Origin: Saccharicrinis sp963677245
GTDB taxonomy: Bacteria; Bacteroidota; Bacteroidia; Bacteroidales; Marinilabiliaceae
Length of the DNA stretch: 64,000 bases
NCBI GenBank assembly: GCA_963677245.1
Contig: OY781921.1
Location: 3,968,001 to 4,032,000 of the forward strand
Direction: 5' to 3'
Within the stretch, counting starts at the first letter, position 1, and every line of letters begins with the position of its first letter. The notes under the pieces were generated by a model. It ran no database searches and was not told the DNA's origin. It saw nothing but the letters and a program-made list of their open reading frames with translations. The position numbers were made by a program, and so were the translations under genes. Shown piece after piece: positions 7,861-16,219 of this stretch.

Positions 7861-8199
7861 ATGAATAAAAGACAACTTCATAATGTTCAGTCTGTAAAGC
7901 TTTATTTTAAACAATGGAAAAATAAAAGCTTTGCTGCATTTTGCTCTATGGGCAAGGTGGTGCATATTGGATGTTTGTCTGTTTCTGTTGCGCAATGGAT
8001 AGGTAAGCTGATTGAATTGGTGGATGAAATAGTTCAATTAAGTGAAAGCCGTGAGAATGATGATGAGGAAGTGTGTTTGAAGGAACAAGAGTTGCTTCAG
8101 GTATTGCCTGTTGAAGTTACAGCAGATGTAATTTGTGGGAGAAGTATAGATAATAAATTAAAATATGAACTGCCGTTAATTGGATGTATTTCCGATTAA
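7861..8199 (+). CDS. Small leader ORF of the biotin operon (112 aa), unknown function
   Basis: I do not recognise a named family. The protein has a basic N-terminus, a KQWKNKSFAAFCSMGKVVHI block and an IGCLSVSVAQ segment, then an acidic centre (SESRENDDEEVCLKEQE). Small Bacteroidota proteins with a similar Trp...Lys...Phe/Tyr-Ala-x-Phe-x-Ser...Lys-x-Val-x-Ile-Gly pattern come to mind, but this is recollection only. ATG 7861 is preferred: the alternative upstream start is a TTG inside the promoter box. The stop codon (8197-8199) falls within the 3' arm of the intrinsic terminator at 8172-8211. Translation to the end would therefore interfere with hairpin formation. It may act as a regulatory leader for bioB, as a real protein, or both. 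Confidence 0.6.
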   Translation: MNKRQLHNVQSVKLYFKQWKNKSFAAFCSMGKVVHIGCLSVSVAQWIGKLIELVDEIVQLSESRENDDEEVCLKEQELLQVLPVEVTADVICGRSIDNKLKYELPLIGCISD

Positions 8200-8211
8200 C
8201 GGCTTTTTTTT
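8172..8211 (+). terminator. Intrinsic terminator / candidate attenuator in front of bioB
   Basis: A 12-bp stem, GCCGTTAATTGG (8172-8183) with CCGATTAACGGC (8192-8203) and one G-T wobble, has an 8-nt loop and is followed by eight T (8204-8211). bioB starts at 8218. There is no room for a bioB promoter after the hairpin, so transcripts starting at the -7 box at 7847 must read through it. The leader ORF stop codon is in the 3' arm, which makes ribosome-controlled attenuation the simplest reading. Confidence 0.85.
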
Positions 8212-8217
8212 GTCCTT

Positions 8218-9198
8218 ATGGTAAACGATTTAAAACAACGCGTATTAGCAGGTGGAACCATCACCGAGAAAGAAGCTTTATGGCTTTTGCACGAAGCAGA
8301 TAAAGAGGAGTTATATCAGGCGGCTAACGAAATTCGTCTTCGTTTTAAAGGAAACGAAATGGAAATGTGTAGCATTATGAATGCCAAGTCGGGAAAATGC
8401 ACCCAGGACTGTAAATGGTGTTCGCAATCGATGTTTCACAAAACCAATGTAGAGGAATATGAGTTGGTGGATTTAAAACAGGCCGAAAAGCAAGCAAAAG
8501 AAAATGCTGAAAAAGGAGTAAACAAGTTTTCCTTAGTAACCAGTGGAAGATCCATCTCGAATAAAAACCTCGATCAGTTGTGCGGTGTGTATAAAAACAT
8601 TCAGAAAACAACGCCAATCCACTTATGCGCTTCCATGGGATTATTAAACCTGTCTCAGTTAGAAAAGTTAAAGGAAGCCGGCGTGGAGCATTATCACTGT
8701 AATATTGAAACAGCACCTTCTTTCTTCCCTAAAGTGGTGACCTCGCATACCATGGAGGAAAAGATCAGAACCATTCGTTTTGCACAGCAATTAGGTATGG
8801 GAGTTTGTTCTGGAGGTATTATCGGTATGGGAGAAACACCGGAGCAACGTGTGGAAATGGCCTTTACATTAAAGGAGCTGGAGATTGAATCTATTCCAAT
8901 TAATATTTTAATGTCGGTAGAAGGAGCAGCTTTAAAGGTAGAAGAGCCTATTTCGGATGAGGAAATTTTAACCACGTTTGCTTTGTTTCGCTTTATTAAT
9001 CCAACGGCCAATATCCGTTTAGCCGGAGGTAGAAGCCTGATTGCACACATTCAGGATAAAGCTTTGGCTGCCGGAGTAAGTGCAGCATTGGTGGGTGATT
9101 ACCTAACTACTATTGGAACCAACATTAATCAGGACAAGGAAATTTTCCAGAATGCTGGTTTTACTCTGGCTCAGAGTAAGTGTAAACAGCACGTATAA
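8218..9198 (+). CDS. bioB: Biotin synthase
   Basis: Radical-SAM enzyme that inserts sulfur into dethiobiotin, the last step of biotin synthesis. The SAM [4Fe-4S] motif is visible as Cys61-x3-Cys65-x2-Cys68 (GKCTQDCKWCSQS). The YHCNIETAPSFFP and LRLAGGR-type (ANIRLAGGRSL) blocks of BioB follow. Length 326 aa is normal. The ATG at 8218 is 7 nt after the T-tract of the leader terminator and has no Shine-Dalgarno sequence, as is usual in the phylum. First enzyme gene of the operon; bioA follows after 86 bp. Confidence 0.97.
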   Translation: MVNDLKQRVLAGGTITEKEALWLLHEADKEELYQAANEIRLRFKGNEMEMCSIMNAKSGKCTQDCKWCSQSMFHKTNVEEYELVDLKQAEKQAKENAEKGVNKFSLVTSGRSISNKNLDQLCGVYKNIQKTTPIHLCASMGLLNLSQLEKLKEAGVEHYHCNIETAPSFFPKVVTSHTMEEKIRTIRFAQQLGMGVCSGGIIGMGETPEQRVEMAFTLKELEIESIPINILMSVEGAALKVEEPISDEEILTTFALFRFINPTANIRLAGGRSLIAHIQDKALAAGVSAALVGDYLTTIGTNINQDKEIFQNAGFTLAQSKCKQHV

Positions 9199-9284
9199 TG
9201 GGCATAAAGAAGTTATAGACGAAGCCATAATAGGGATATTAAGTCTTTTACTTTCGTCTTATTACTTTATACTAAACAGACAAA

Positions 9285-10571
9285 ATGAACAAACAACAAC
9301 TTCAATTCGATAAAGAACATATTTGGCATCCTTATACTTCTTCCACCAAACCATTACCCGTGTATCCGGTGGAGAAGGTGGAAGGTTGTACCATTCATCT
9401 TTCATCCGGTGAAAAACTGGTGGATGGTATGTCTTCGTGGTGGGCAGCTGTGCACGGCTACAATCATCCTGTGTTAAATAAAGCTGTGGAGGATCAGCTC
9501 AAGAAAATGTCGCACATCATGTTTGGCGGTATCACACACGAACCTGCCATTGAACTGGCCAAAAAGCTGGTAGAGATAACGCCGGAAGCATTGCAAAAGG
9601 TTTTCTTTTGTGATTCAGGCTCAGTGTCTGTGGAGGTGGCTTTAAAGATGGCCTTGCAATATTGGTACAGCAAAAACAAACCTCATAAAGTAAAGTTTGC
9701 TACTATCCGAAATGGTTATCATGGCGATACCTGGCATGCCATGTCGGTATGCGATCCGGAAACCGGGATGCACCATATTTTTAATGGTCGTTTACCCATC
9801 CATTATTTTGCAGATCAACCTGTCTGTCGATTTGAAGAACCTTTTAAAGAGGATGATATTCAATCTTTAAAAAGCATTGTGGAGGATAAACACGAAGAAC
9901 TGGCTGCCATCATTCTTGAGCCTGTTGTGCAAGGAGCCGGAGGTATGTGGTTTTATTCTCCCGATTATTTAAAGGCGGTAAGGGAGCTGTGCGATCAGTA
10001 CGATATACTGCTTATTGCCGATGAAATTGCCACCGGATTTGGTCGTACCGGAGAGTTGTTTGCATGCAATCATGCTTCGGTTACACCGGATATTATGTGT
10101 TTAGGTAAAGCCATCACCGGCGGATATATGAGTTTTGCAGCGACTTTGGCAACCAACAATGTGGCAGATACCATTAGTAACGGAACGCCGGGTGTTTTTA
10201 TGCACGGCCCCACTTTTATGGGTAATCCGCTGGCTTGTGCCGTGGCTAATGCTAGTATCGAATTATTATTATCTGATGATTGGCAGGATAAAGTAAAACA
10301 TATAGCCCAAAAGTTGAAGGAAGGATTGTCTAGGTGTACTTCTCTAAATATTGTTAACGATGTACGATGTTTGGGAGCCATTGGTGTGGTGGAGTTGAAG
10401 GAGTCTGTAGATATGGGTGTAATTCAAAAAGCATTTGTAGAGAAAGGCGTTTGGGTGCGTCCTTTCGGTAAAATGGTTTACCTGATGCCTCCTTTTGTCA
10501 TCTCCGATGAAGAGTTGGAAAAACTATGTACTGCTTTGTTTGAGGTGGTCAGTGAAAATATGGAGGTGTAA
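9285..10571 (+). CDS. bioA: Adenosylmethionine-8-amino-7-oxononanoate aminotransferase
   Basis: PLP-dependent class III aminotransferase that converts KAPA to DAPA, using S-adenosylmethionine as amino donor in the family. The protein starts with the typical DKEHIWHPYTS block. It has the substrate-site GMSSWWAAVHGYNHP segment, the ADEIATGFGRTG Asp motif and the PLP lysine at Lys275 (CLGKAITGG), then HGPTFMGNPLACAVA. Length 428 aa is normal. bioF begins 2 bp after the stop, implying translational coupling. Confidence 0.97.
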   Translation: MNKQQLQFDKEHIWHPYTSSTKPLPVYPVEKVEGCTIHLSSGEKLVDGMSSWWAAVHGYNHPVLNKAVEDQLKKMSHIMFGGITHEPAIELAKKLVEITPEALQKVFFCDSGSVSVEVALKMALQYWYSKNKPHKVKFATIRNGYHGDTWHAMSVCDPETGMHHIFNGRLPIHYFADQPVCRFEEPFKEDDIQSLKSIVEDKHEELAAIILEPVVQGAGGMWFYSPDYLKAVRELCDQYDILLIADEIATGFGRTGELFACNHASVTPDIMCLGKAITGGYMSFAATLATNNVADTISNGTPGVFMHGPTFMGNPLACAVANASIELLLSDDWQDKVKHIAQKLKEGLSRCTSLNIVNDVRCLGAIGVVELKESVDMGVIQKAFVEKGVWVRPFGKMVYLMPPFVISDEELEKLCTALFEVVSENMEV

Positions 10572-10573
10572 TC

Positions 10574-11743
10574 ATGGAGGCATATCAAAACGAAATTATT
10601 CAGCTGGAGAATATGGGTCAGAACAGAACCCTGAAAGCCATCGAAAATGGTGAAAATGGTTCTTGTGAGTACCAAGGCAGACAGATGCTCAATTTATCAT
10701 CCAACGATTACCTGGGTTTAGCAACTGACACCAAGCTGAAAGATGATTTTTTGCAGCAGCTTCAGCAAAATCTGCATTGGTTGGCTATGGGAAGTGGATC
10801 TTCCAGATTGCTCACAGGTAATAGCTCTTTGTATGATGAAACAGAAACCGCATTAAAAGAATGGTATCAGGCAGAAGCTGCTTTGTTTTTCAATAGTGGC
10901 TATCATGCCAACTCCGGAATTTTACCAGCTTTGGCTCAAAAAGGAGATCTTATTTTATCAGATAAATTATGTCATGCCAGTTTAATTGACGGCATTCGTT
11001 TGAGTGCTGCCGATCAGGTTAGATACCGTCATGCTGATTATGCACATTTGGAATCCATTCTTGAGAAGCGCAGACATTTATATCAACGGGTTTTTATTGT
11101 TTCCGAATCGGTTTTTAGTATGGATGGAGATACGATTGATCTGAATCGTTTGGTGGCTATTAAAGAGAAATATGATGCCATTTTGTATATAGATGAGGCG
11201 CATGCAGTTGGTGCTTTAGGCGAGAAAGGACTCGGTTTATGCGAAGTACAAGGTGTGGTTAATAAGATAGATATCATTCTAGGAACCATGGGTAAAGCGA
11301 TGGCTTCCGTTGGGGCGTATGCTATCCTTAGTGATACGCTAAAAAAAGTATTGATCAACAAAGCACGAACCTTGATTTTTACTACCGCATTGCCTTCTGT
11401 TAATATGGCCTGGTCCAAATTTATTATTGAACGCATGGCTGAATTTAAACCGCATCGTCAGAAATTACAGCAATTAACGGATAGATGTAACAGTAAAGTC
11501 AAAGAGTTAGGCTTTGAACCATCCCATGGATATATTATTCCATTTATTGTTGGCGAAAACAAAGTAGCCGTTGCTTTAGCAGAACATTTGCAGCGTAAGG
11601 GTTTCTTAATATTTCCTATTCGACCACCAACAGTTCCCAAGGGTACGGCACGTTTAAGAATGTCGTTGACTGCCAATTTTAATCCTGAAGATATCGATAA
11701 CGCGATGGAAGAAATTAAAATCTTTATGACAGATCTATTGTAA
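10574..11743 (+). CDS. bioF: 8-amino-7-oxononanoate synthase
   Basis: PLP-dependent alpha-oxoamine synthase that condenses pimeloyl-ACP (or CoA) with L-alanine to KAPA. Seen: NLSSNDYLGLA near the N-terminus, GSGSSRLLTGN, the DEAHAVGALGEKGLG block, and the PLP lysine at Lys241 in GTMGKAMASVG. Length 389 aa fits. It follows bioA by 2 bp and precedes bioG by 5 bp. Confidence 0.96.
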   Translation: MEAYQNEIIQLENMGQNRTLKAIENGENGSCEYQGRQMLNLSSNDYLGLATDTKLKDDFLQQLQQNLHWLAMGSGSSRLLTGNSSLYDETETALKEWYQAEAALFFNSGYHANSGILPALAQKGDLILSDKLCHASLIDGIRLSAADQVRYRHADYAHLESILEKRRHLYQRVFIVSESVFSMDGDTIDLNRLVAIKEKYDAILYIDEAHAVGALGEKGLGLCEVQGVVNKIDIILGTMGKAMASVGAYAILSDTLKKVLINKARTLIFTTALPSVNMAWSKFIIERMAEFKPHRQKLQQLTDRCNSKVKELGFEPSHGYIIPFIVGENKVAVALAEHLQRKGFLIFPIRPPTVPKGTARLRMSLTANFNPEDIDNAMEEIKIFMTDLL

Positions 11744-11748
11744 TTAGT

Positions 11749-12423
11749 ATGAAGGAAACCTGGATTCAAAATAACAACAGCAAAATCATTATATTTTTTA
11801 ACGGATGGGGGTGTGAAGCGCATCGATTCACCCATTTGGTAACGCACTTCTATGATATATTATTTTTAAATGATTATCGGGATTTGACTCTATCTAAAGA
11901 AGTATTGGATGAGGTGAAATCATATGAAGAGATTAATGTGATAGCCTGGTCGTATGGTGTTTGGGTTGGATCAAAAGTATGTGCAGCATACGAATTGCCA
12001 GTTAATTATGCAGTAGCCGTAAATGGAACATGTATGCCAATGCATGATGAGTATGGCATTTCAGAAGAGATTACCAAAGGAACCCTGAAAAACTTATCTG
12101 AAAGAAACTTGATGAAATTTCAACGCAGAATGGTAGGTGGCAGCGGAGGCTGGAAACGTTTTGAAGCAGAAAAGTCTCATAGAGAGCTTGCAGAGAAAAA
12201 AGAGGAATTAGCAGCACTGATACAACAATTCGAAACGAACCAGGGAGTACCTGAATTTTATAATAAGGCCATTGTGGGTAAAAACGATTTAATATTTGCA
12301 GCGCAGAATCAAAAGGCCTTTTGGCAAGGAAAGGTTGAAGTGGTAGAAATAGAAGCGCCTCATTTTTGTTTTTGGAATTACAATACATGGGAAGAGATTT
12401 TAAAGGAGGATGAGCATGATTGA
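11749..12423 (+). CDS. bioG: Pimeloyl-ACP methyl ester esterase, BioG type (DUF452)
   Basis: Alpha/beta hydrolase that frees pimeloyl-ACP from its methyl ester once chain extension is complete. The nucleophile is Ser68 in the motif AWSYGVW, which matches the BioG-type Trp-Ser-Tyr-Gly elbow. The catalytic His is probably His205 in EAPHFCFW near the C-terminus. An FFNGWGCEAH block near the N-terminus is also typical. BioG replaces BioH in many Bacteroidota, and its position between bioF and bioC supports the call. The end overlaps the start of bioC. Confidence 0.9.
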   Translation: MKETWIQNNNSKIIIFFNGWGCEAHRFTHLVTHFYDILFLNDYRDLTLSKEVLDEVKSYEEINVIAWSYGVWVGSKVCAAYELPVNYAVAVNGTCMPMHDEYGISEEITKGTLKNLSERNLMKFQRRMVGGSGGWKRFEAEKSHRELAEKKEELAALIQQFETNQGVPEFYNKAIVGKNDLIFAAQNQKAFWQGKVEVVEIEAPHFCFWNYNTWEEILKEDEHD

Positions 12424-13195
12424 AACCATAGCAGTGAAGCAGGAGCACAATAAAAGTTTATTGCAAAAGCGATTTAGCTGTGCTTGTAAAACGTATGACA
12501 CGCATGCTGTTGTGCAAAAAAAAATGGCTGATATTACCGTTGATTTAGCCAGAAAGTATGTCTCAAAGCATCAAAAACAAATGATGGAAATAGGCTGTGG
12601 TACTGGTTTGCTTACAGGCAGAATCATGCAGGAATTTCAGTGCTCTCACTACTGGGCTAATGATTTGGTTGGAGATGTTGAAGGCGTGATTAGTGCTAAG
12701 ATAAAAGAAGATACTTCATTTTTATTTCAACAGGGCGATGCTGAGAAGATCGAATTTCCTTTAGCTCAGGATGTGATTTGGTCGGGAGCAACTATTCAGT
12801 GGATAAAGAATCTGGATATATTCTTTGCTCGTCTGGCAGCATCGCTCAAGCAAAATGCTTATGCAGCACTTTCTTCCTTTGATGTTTATAATTTTAAAGA
12901 AGTAAAAGCAATTACCGGCAAAGGAATTGATTACAAGGGAATGGATGAGGTACTGGATGTGGCCTCTTCATATTTCAATGTATTAGACAAAAAGAACTGG
13001 CAACAAGTATTGTATTTCGATTCACCCAAAAACGTTTTGAAACATATGCGTTTTACGGGTGTAAATGCTGTTTCTCCTACAAAATGGGGCAAGGCCGATT
13101 TGGAGCAGTTTAATCATTCTTACGAATTGTTTAAGATGCCTGAAGGTTACCCTTTAACATATCATCCTTTTGTCCTTATTTTACAAAAAAAATAA
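12416..13195 (+). CDS. bioC: Malonyl-ACP O-methyltransferase
   Basis: SAM-dependent methyltransferase that masks malonyl-ACP so it can enter fatty acid synthesis as a pimeloyl precursor. The SAM-binding motif I is MEIGCGTGLLTG, followed by the YWANDL acidic strand and IWSGATIQW, typical of BioC. I start the gene at ATG 12416 because a strong Shine-Dalgarno (AAGGAGG, 12403-12409) lies 6 nt upstream. The other in-frame ATG, at 12410, directly abuts the SD and is unlikely. The start lies inside the end of bioG, an 8-nt overlap that couples the two proteins of pimeloyl synthesis. Confidence 0.93.
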   Translation: MIETIAVKQEHNKSLLQKRFSCACKTYDTHAVVQKKMADITVDLARKYVSKHQKQMMEIGCGTGLLTGRIMQEFQCSHYWANDLVGDVEGVISAKIKEDTSFLFQQGDAEKIEFPLAQDVIWSGATIQWIKNLDIFFARLAASLKQNAYAALSSFDVYNFKEVKAITGKGIDYKGMDEVLDVASSYFNVLDKKNWQQVLYFDSPKNVLKHMRFTGVNAVSPTKWGKADLEQFNHSYELFKMPEGYPLTYHPFVLILQKK

Positions 13196-13204
13196 AGAAC
13201 CAAT

Positions 13205-13885
13205 ATGTCAACCTATTTTATATCGGCTATTGATACAGATGCCGGAAAAACGATCATAACCGGATTGCTGGCAAGGCATCTAAAGCAACAAGGACGTGAA
13301 GTAATCACTATGAAAATGGCCCAGACAGGCTGTTTGGAATACTCAGAAGATATTGAAAAGCATCGTCAAATAATGGGGATACCGTTGTTAGAAATAGATA
13401 AAAAGCAGGAGACTTGTCCCTACTTATTTAAATTTCCGGCTTCGCCTCATTTGGCTGCCGATATGGAGTGTGTTAGCATAGATGAAGATAGAGTTTATCA
13501 GGCCGTACAAAATATCGAAATGCAGTTTAAAGATGTGCTGGTAGAAGGTGTGGGCGGTTTAATGGTTCCGATGAATGATGAAGTGATGGTGGTTGATTTT
13601 GTGCAACAGCATCAATTACCGGTTATATTGGTTACATCAGGAAGATTAGGTTCAATCAATCATACTTTACTTTCGTTGGAAGTGATGAAAAATAGAGGAA
13701 TTGATGTATATGGTGTAATCTATAATCATTACCCTGTAACAGCACCTGAAATTACGACAGATTCCGCTAAGGTGATTAAAAGCCATCTGAAAAAGTACTA
13801 TCCGAATGCACTTTGGGGTGAAGTTCCTGTTATTAATGAAGGAGAAGAATTGCCTGAGGTGGAGTTGGATAATGATTGGTTTTAA
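13205..13885 (+). CDS. bioD: Dethiobiotin synthetase
   Basis: ATP-dependent carboxylase that closes the ureido ring of dethiobiotin from DAPA and CO2. The P-loop is DTDAGKT (residues 10-16, Lys15), with VEGVGGLMVPM and VTSGRLGSINHTLL as the later family blocks. Length 226 aa is normal. Last gene of the operon, followed directly by a bidirectional terminator. Confidence 0.96.
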   Translation: MSTYFISAIDTDAGKTIITGLLARHLKQQGREVITMKMAQTGCLEYSEDIEKHRQIMGIPLLEIDKKQETCPYLFKFPASPHLAADMECVSIDEDRVYQAVQNIEMQFKDVLVEGVGGLMVPMNDEVMVVDFVQQHQLPVILVTSGRLGSINHTLLSLEVMKNRGIDVYGVIYNHYPVTAPEITTDSAKVIKSHLKKYYPNALWGEVPVINEGEELPEVELDNDWF

Positions 13886-13888
13886 ACA

Positions 13889-13925
13889 AAAACACCAGCT
13901 GGTTTCCCAACTGGTGTAGTATTTT
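13889..13925. terminator. Bidirectional terminator between bioD and the lytic transglycosylase gene
   Basis: ACACCAG (13891-13897) pairs with CTGGTGT (13911-13917). TATTTTT follows on the plus strand and TTTTTGTTT on the minus strand. It separates two convergent operons. Confidence 0.85.
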
Positions 13926-15481
13926 TAGCTTTTGGGTTTAATCTTTAATTTCTGACCCGGATTAATTTTGGATGAGCTAGTCAATCCATTCAGTTTCATA
14001 ATATCGGCATTGGATATTCCCGGGTATTTTTTAGCGATAGACCAAAGGTTGTCTCCGCTTCTAACCGTGTAATATTCGTAATTTGCATCCAGCGTTTTTG
14101 GAGTAGATTTGGAGCTAGCTGTAGTAGTTTTTACGGTGCTTCCATTTGCCTTTTGTTTTTCGGCATAACTCATGGAATTTATTTTGCTGTAATAATCCAC
14201 TTTGTTCTTCGGAACATATATCACCAACTTTTGTCCAACACGAATGATATTTCGTCTGATATTATTCCAGTAACGTAAGTCGGAGGTGTACACATCATAC
14301 CAATCTGCAATTAAACCAACAGCATCACCCGATTTAACGGTGTAAAAAACTTTAGCTTTGTTTTTTGGCGCAGCCGGAGCGCTGTAATGATTGGAAGGAT
14401 TTACAACCAAACGATCTGAAGCAAAATATTTCTCGCGTTTGTATTTAAAAATGGAATCTTCCAAAGAAATAAATTGTTCCGTAGCATCAAATGGCAATTT
14501 CAGACTGTATTTTTTCTTTTGTGCAGGAACAACATCTCTGCGATATTGTGGATTCAGCGCTCTAAGTGTTTCTGTAGAAATACCTGTAACTGCTGACACT
14601 TGATTGAAATGTAATAAATCCGAAACCATAATCGTATCAGTAGCCTGAACGATATCGACAGGTTGTGGCTCAATTAAATGCTCCTTGTAATAATTCATGG
14701 TATAGGCTGCAGCTATAAATGCCGGAACATATCCACGGGTTTCTCTAGGCAAGCGATAATAGATTTTCCAAAAATCACGTTTACCACCAGAGCGATAAAT
14801 GGCTTTGTTTACATTACCCGGTCCACAGTTATATGCAGCAATTACCAGGTACCAATCTTTGTAGGTTTTATATAAATCTTTCAGGTATTTAACGGCAGCT
14901 TGAGTAGATTTTACCGGATCTCTTCTTTCATCGATATAGGAATTCACATTTAATCCGTACATTTTTCCGGTTCCATACATAAACTGCCATAAACCAGATG
15001 CCCCAGCTCTCGAAAATGCTTTAGGATTTAAAGCTGATTCGATGATGGGTAGAAATTTTAATTCTATTGGAAGTTCTTCTTTATCGAGTTCTTGTTCAAA
15101 AAGAGGAAAGTAGTACTCAGAAAGTCCAAGCATTACGCCAACCTGATCTCTTCTTTTTTGTGTGTATAATTCAATGTAAGCTTTCACTTTTGAATTAAAA
15201 GGAAACTCCATTGGAGATTCAATAGCTTGTAATCGCTCTATATATACAGAATCAGCTATTACTCTTGGAAAATCAATTGGAGCTGTAACAGTTGGGTTTG
15301 CCAGACTATCCAGGTTTTCGGTAAAAAAACCACTTTCAACATTGCCATCCAGTTTTACTGAATCTTGTTGTATGGAGTCAGCTTGGATGGTTAACGTGTC
15401 AGATAAAACAGTATTTTGTTGGGCTTGTATTGAATAACAGGATGTAGCAAGTGCTATTCCTAATATTACTTTCTTAAACAT
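13925..15481 (-). CDS. mltD: Membrane-bound lytic transglycosylase, MltD-like, with two LysM domains
   Basis: Cleaves the glycan strand of peptidoglycan in the periplasm. It has an N-terminal signal peptide (ends about residue 20, IQAQ) without a lipobox. The SLT catalytic domain covers about 130-270, with catalytic Glu148 in the IIESALNPKAFSRAGASG block and a YNCGPGN segment. Two LysM repeats follow near the C-terminus (YTVKSGDAVGLIADWY and YTVRSGDNLWSIAKKY). Length 518 aa is typical for Bacteroidota. It is the last gene of a parA-parB-DUF5683-mltD string, with 27 bp to the preceding gene. Confidence 0.92.
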   Translation of the reverse strand: MFKKVILGIALATSCYSIQAQQNTVLSDTLTIQADSIQQDSVKLDGNVESGFFTENLDSLANPTVTAPIDFPRVIADSVYIERLQAIESPMEFPFNSKVKAYIELYTQKRRDQVGVMLGLSEYYFPLFEQELDKEELPIELKFLPIIESALNPKAFSRAGASGLWQFMYGTGKMYGLNVNSYIDERRDPVKSTQAAVKYLKDLYKTYKDWYLVIAAYNCGPGNVNKAIYRSGGKRDFWKIYYRLPRETRGYVPAFIAAAYTMNYYKEHLIEPQPVDIVQATDTIMVSDLLHFNQVSAVTGISTETLRALNPQYRRDVVPAQKKKYSLKLPFDATEQFISLEDSIFKYKREKYFASDRLVVNPSNHYSAPAAPKNKAKVFYTVKSGDAVGLIADWYDVYTSDLRYWNNIRRNIIRVGQKLVIYVPKNKVDYYSKINSMSYAEKQKANGSTVKTTTASSKSTPKTLDANYEYYTVRSGDNLWSIAKKYPGISNADIMKLNGLTSSSKINPGQKLKIKPKS

Positions 15482-15508
15482 TTTGGTTTGTTTTTAATGT
15501 TGTGTTTC

Positions 15509-16216
15509 TTAAAATACAAATCGCACCTGCATTCCCAGGCTATTAAAACCTCCATAAATAGGTTGAATGAATGGCTCCACGTGCATGCTCAGGTCATTGC
15601 TTACGTCAAAGGTTTTAAAGTGAGCGTCAACACTGGCATCAACCAGATTTATAACATATGCTAATGCTAAACCAACGTAGCTCATGTCTCTGTATTTTTT
15701 GTAATACTTCTTTTTGCTCTCTAGTGCGCTTTCGTACCAATCGGCATAGGATGCATCAATACTCAAACGATATTCATGGTCTTCGCGAGACATTCCCCTT
15801 GGTCTTACATTTTTATTTAAATAACTCGTATTGCCGGGGTCTTGAAGAAGATAATCTCTGTAAGCTCTTCTGTATTTATTGTAGTTCTGAGTATTGAAAT
15901 TTAATCCATATATCACACCACCTATTCCTCCATATAGCAAAGGAATCTTCCAGTACTTTTTGTTATAAGCCTGACCTAATCCCGGTAAAATAGCCGAGTA
16001 AAAGGTAGCTTTATGAGGGGAGTGAGGTTTCACTACCACAGGTTCTGCAATTATGGTATCTGCTGAAATAATATTTACCTCACCGCGCTGTGCCAATATT
16101 TGATGAGAATAGCTGGATGCTGCAATAATTAAAGCAATCAGGAATTTGATCCTATATTTATTCACCGATAAAAAATTCAAATAAGTACTTTTTTTAATTG
16201 GTGCTGCTAACAGCAA
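15509..16216 (-). CDS. DUF5683 family envelope protein
   Basis: A conserved Bacteroidota protein of unknown role. Seen: an N-terminal hydrophobic segment (about 24-42) that may be a signal peptide or anchor, then SPHKATFYSAILPGLGQAYNKKYWKIP, here split as SPHKATFYSAILPGLGQ and AYNKKYWKIP. Further hydrophobic stretches follow, and the protein ends in aromatic beta-strand-like Val-Arg-Phe-Val-Phe. The ATG at 16216 starts 3 bp after the parB stop, so translation is coupled. Its regular place between parB and a lytic transglycosylase suggests a link to envelope growth or segregation, but this is inference from context. Confidence 0.85.
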   Translation of the reverse strand: MLLAAPIKKSTYLNFLSVNKYRIKFLIALIIAASSYSHQILAQRGEVNIISADTIIAEPVVVKPHSPHKATFYSAILPGLGQAYNKKYWKIPLLYGGIGGVIYGLNFNTQNYNKYRRAYRDYLLQDPGNTSYLNKNVRPRGMSREDHEYRLSIDASYADWYESALESKKKYYKKYRDMSYVGLALAYVINLVDASVDAHFKTFDVSNDLSMHVEPFIQPIYGGFNSLGMQVRFVF

Positions 16217-16219
16217 AAA

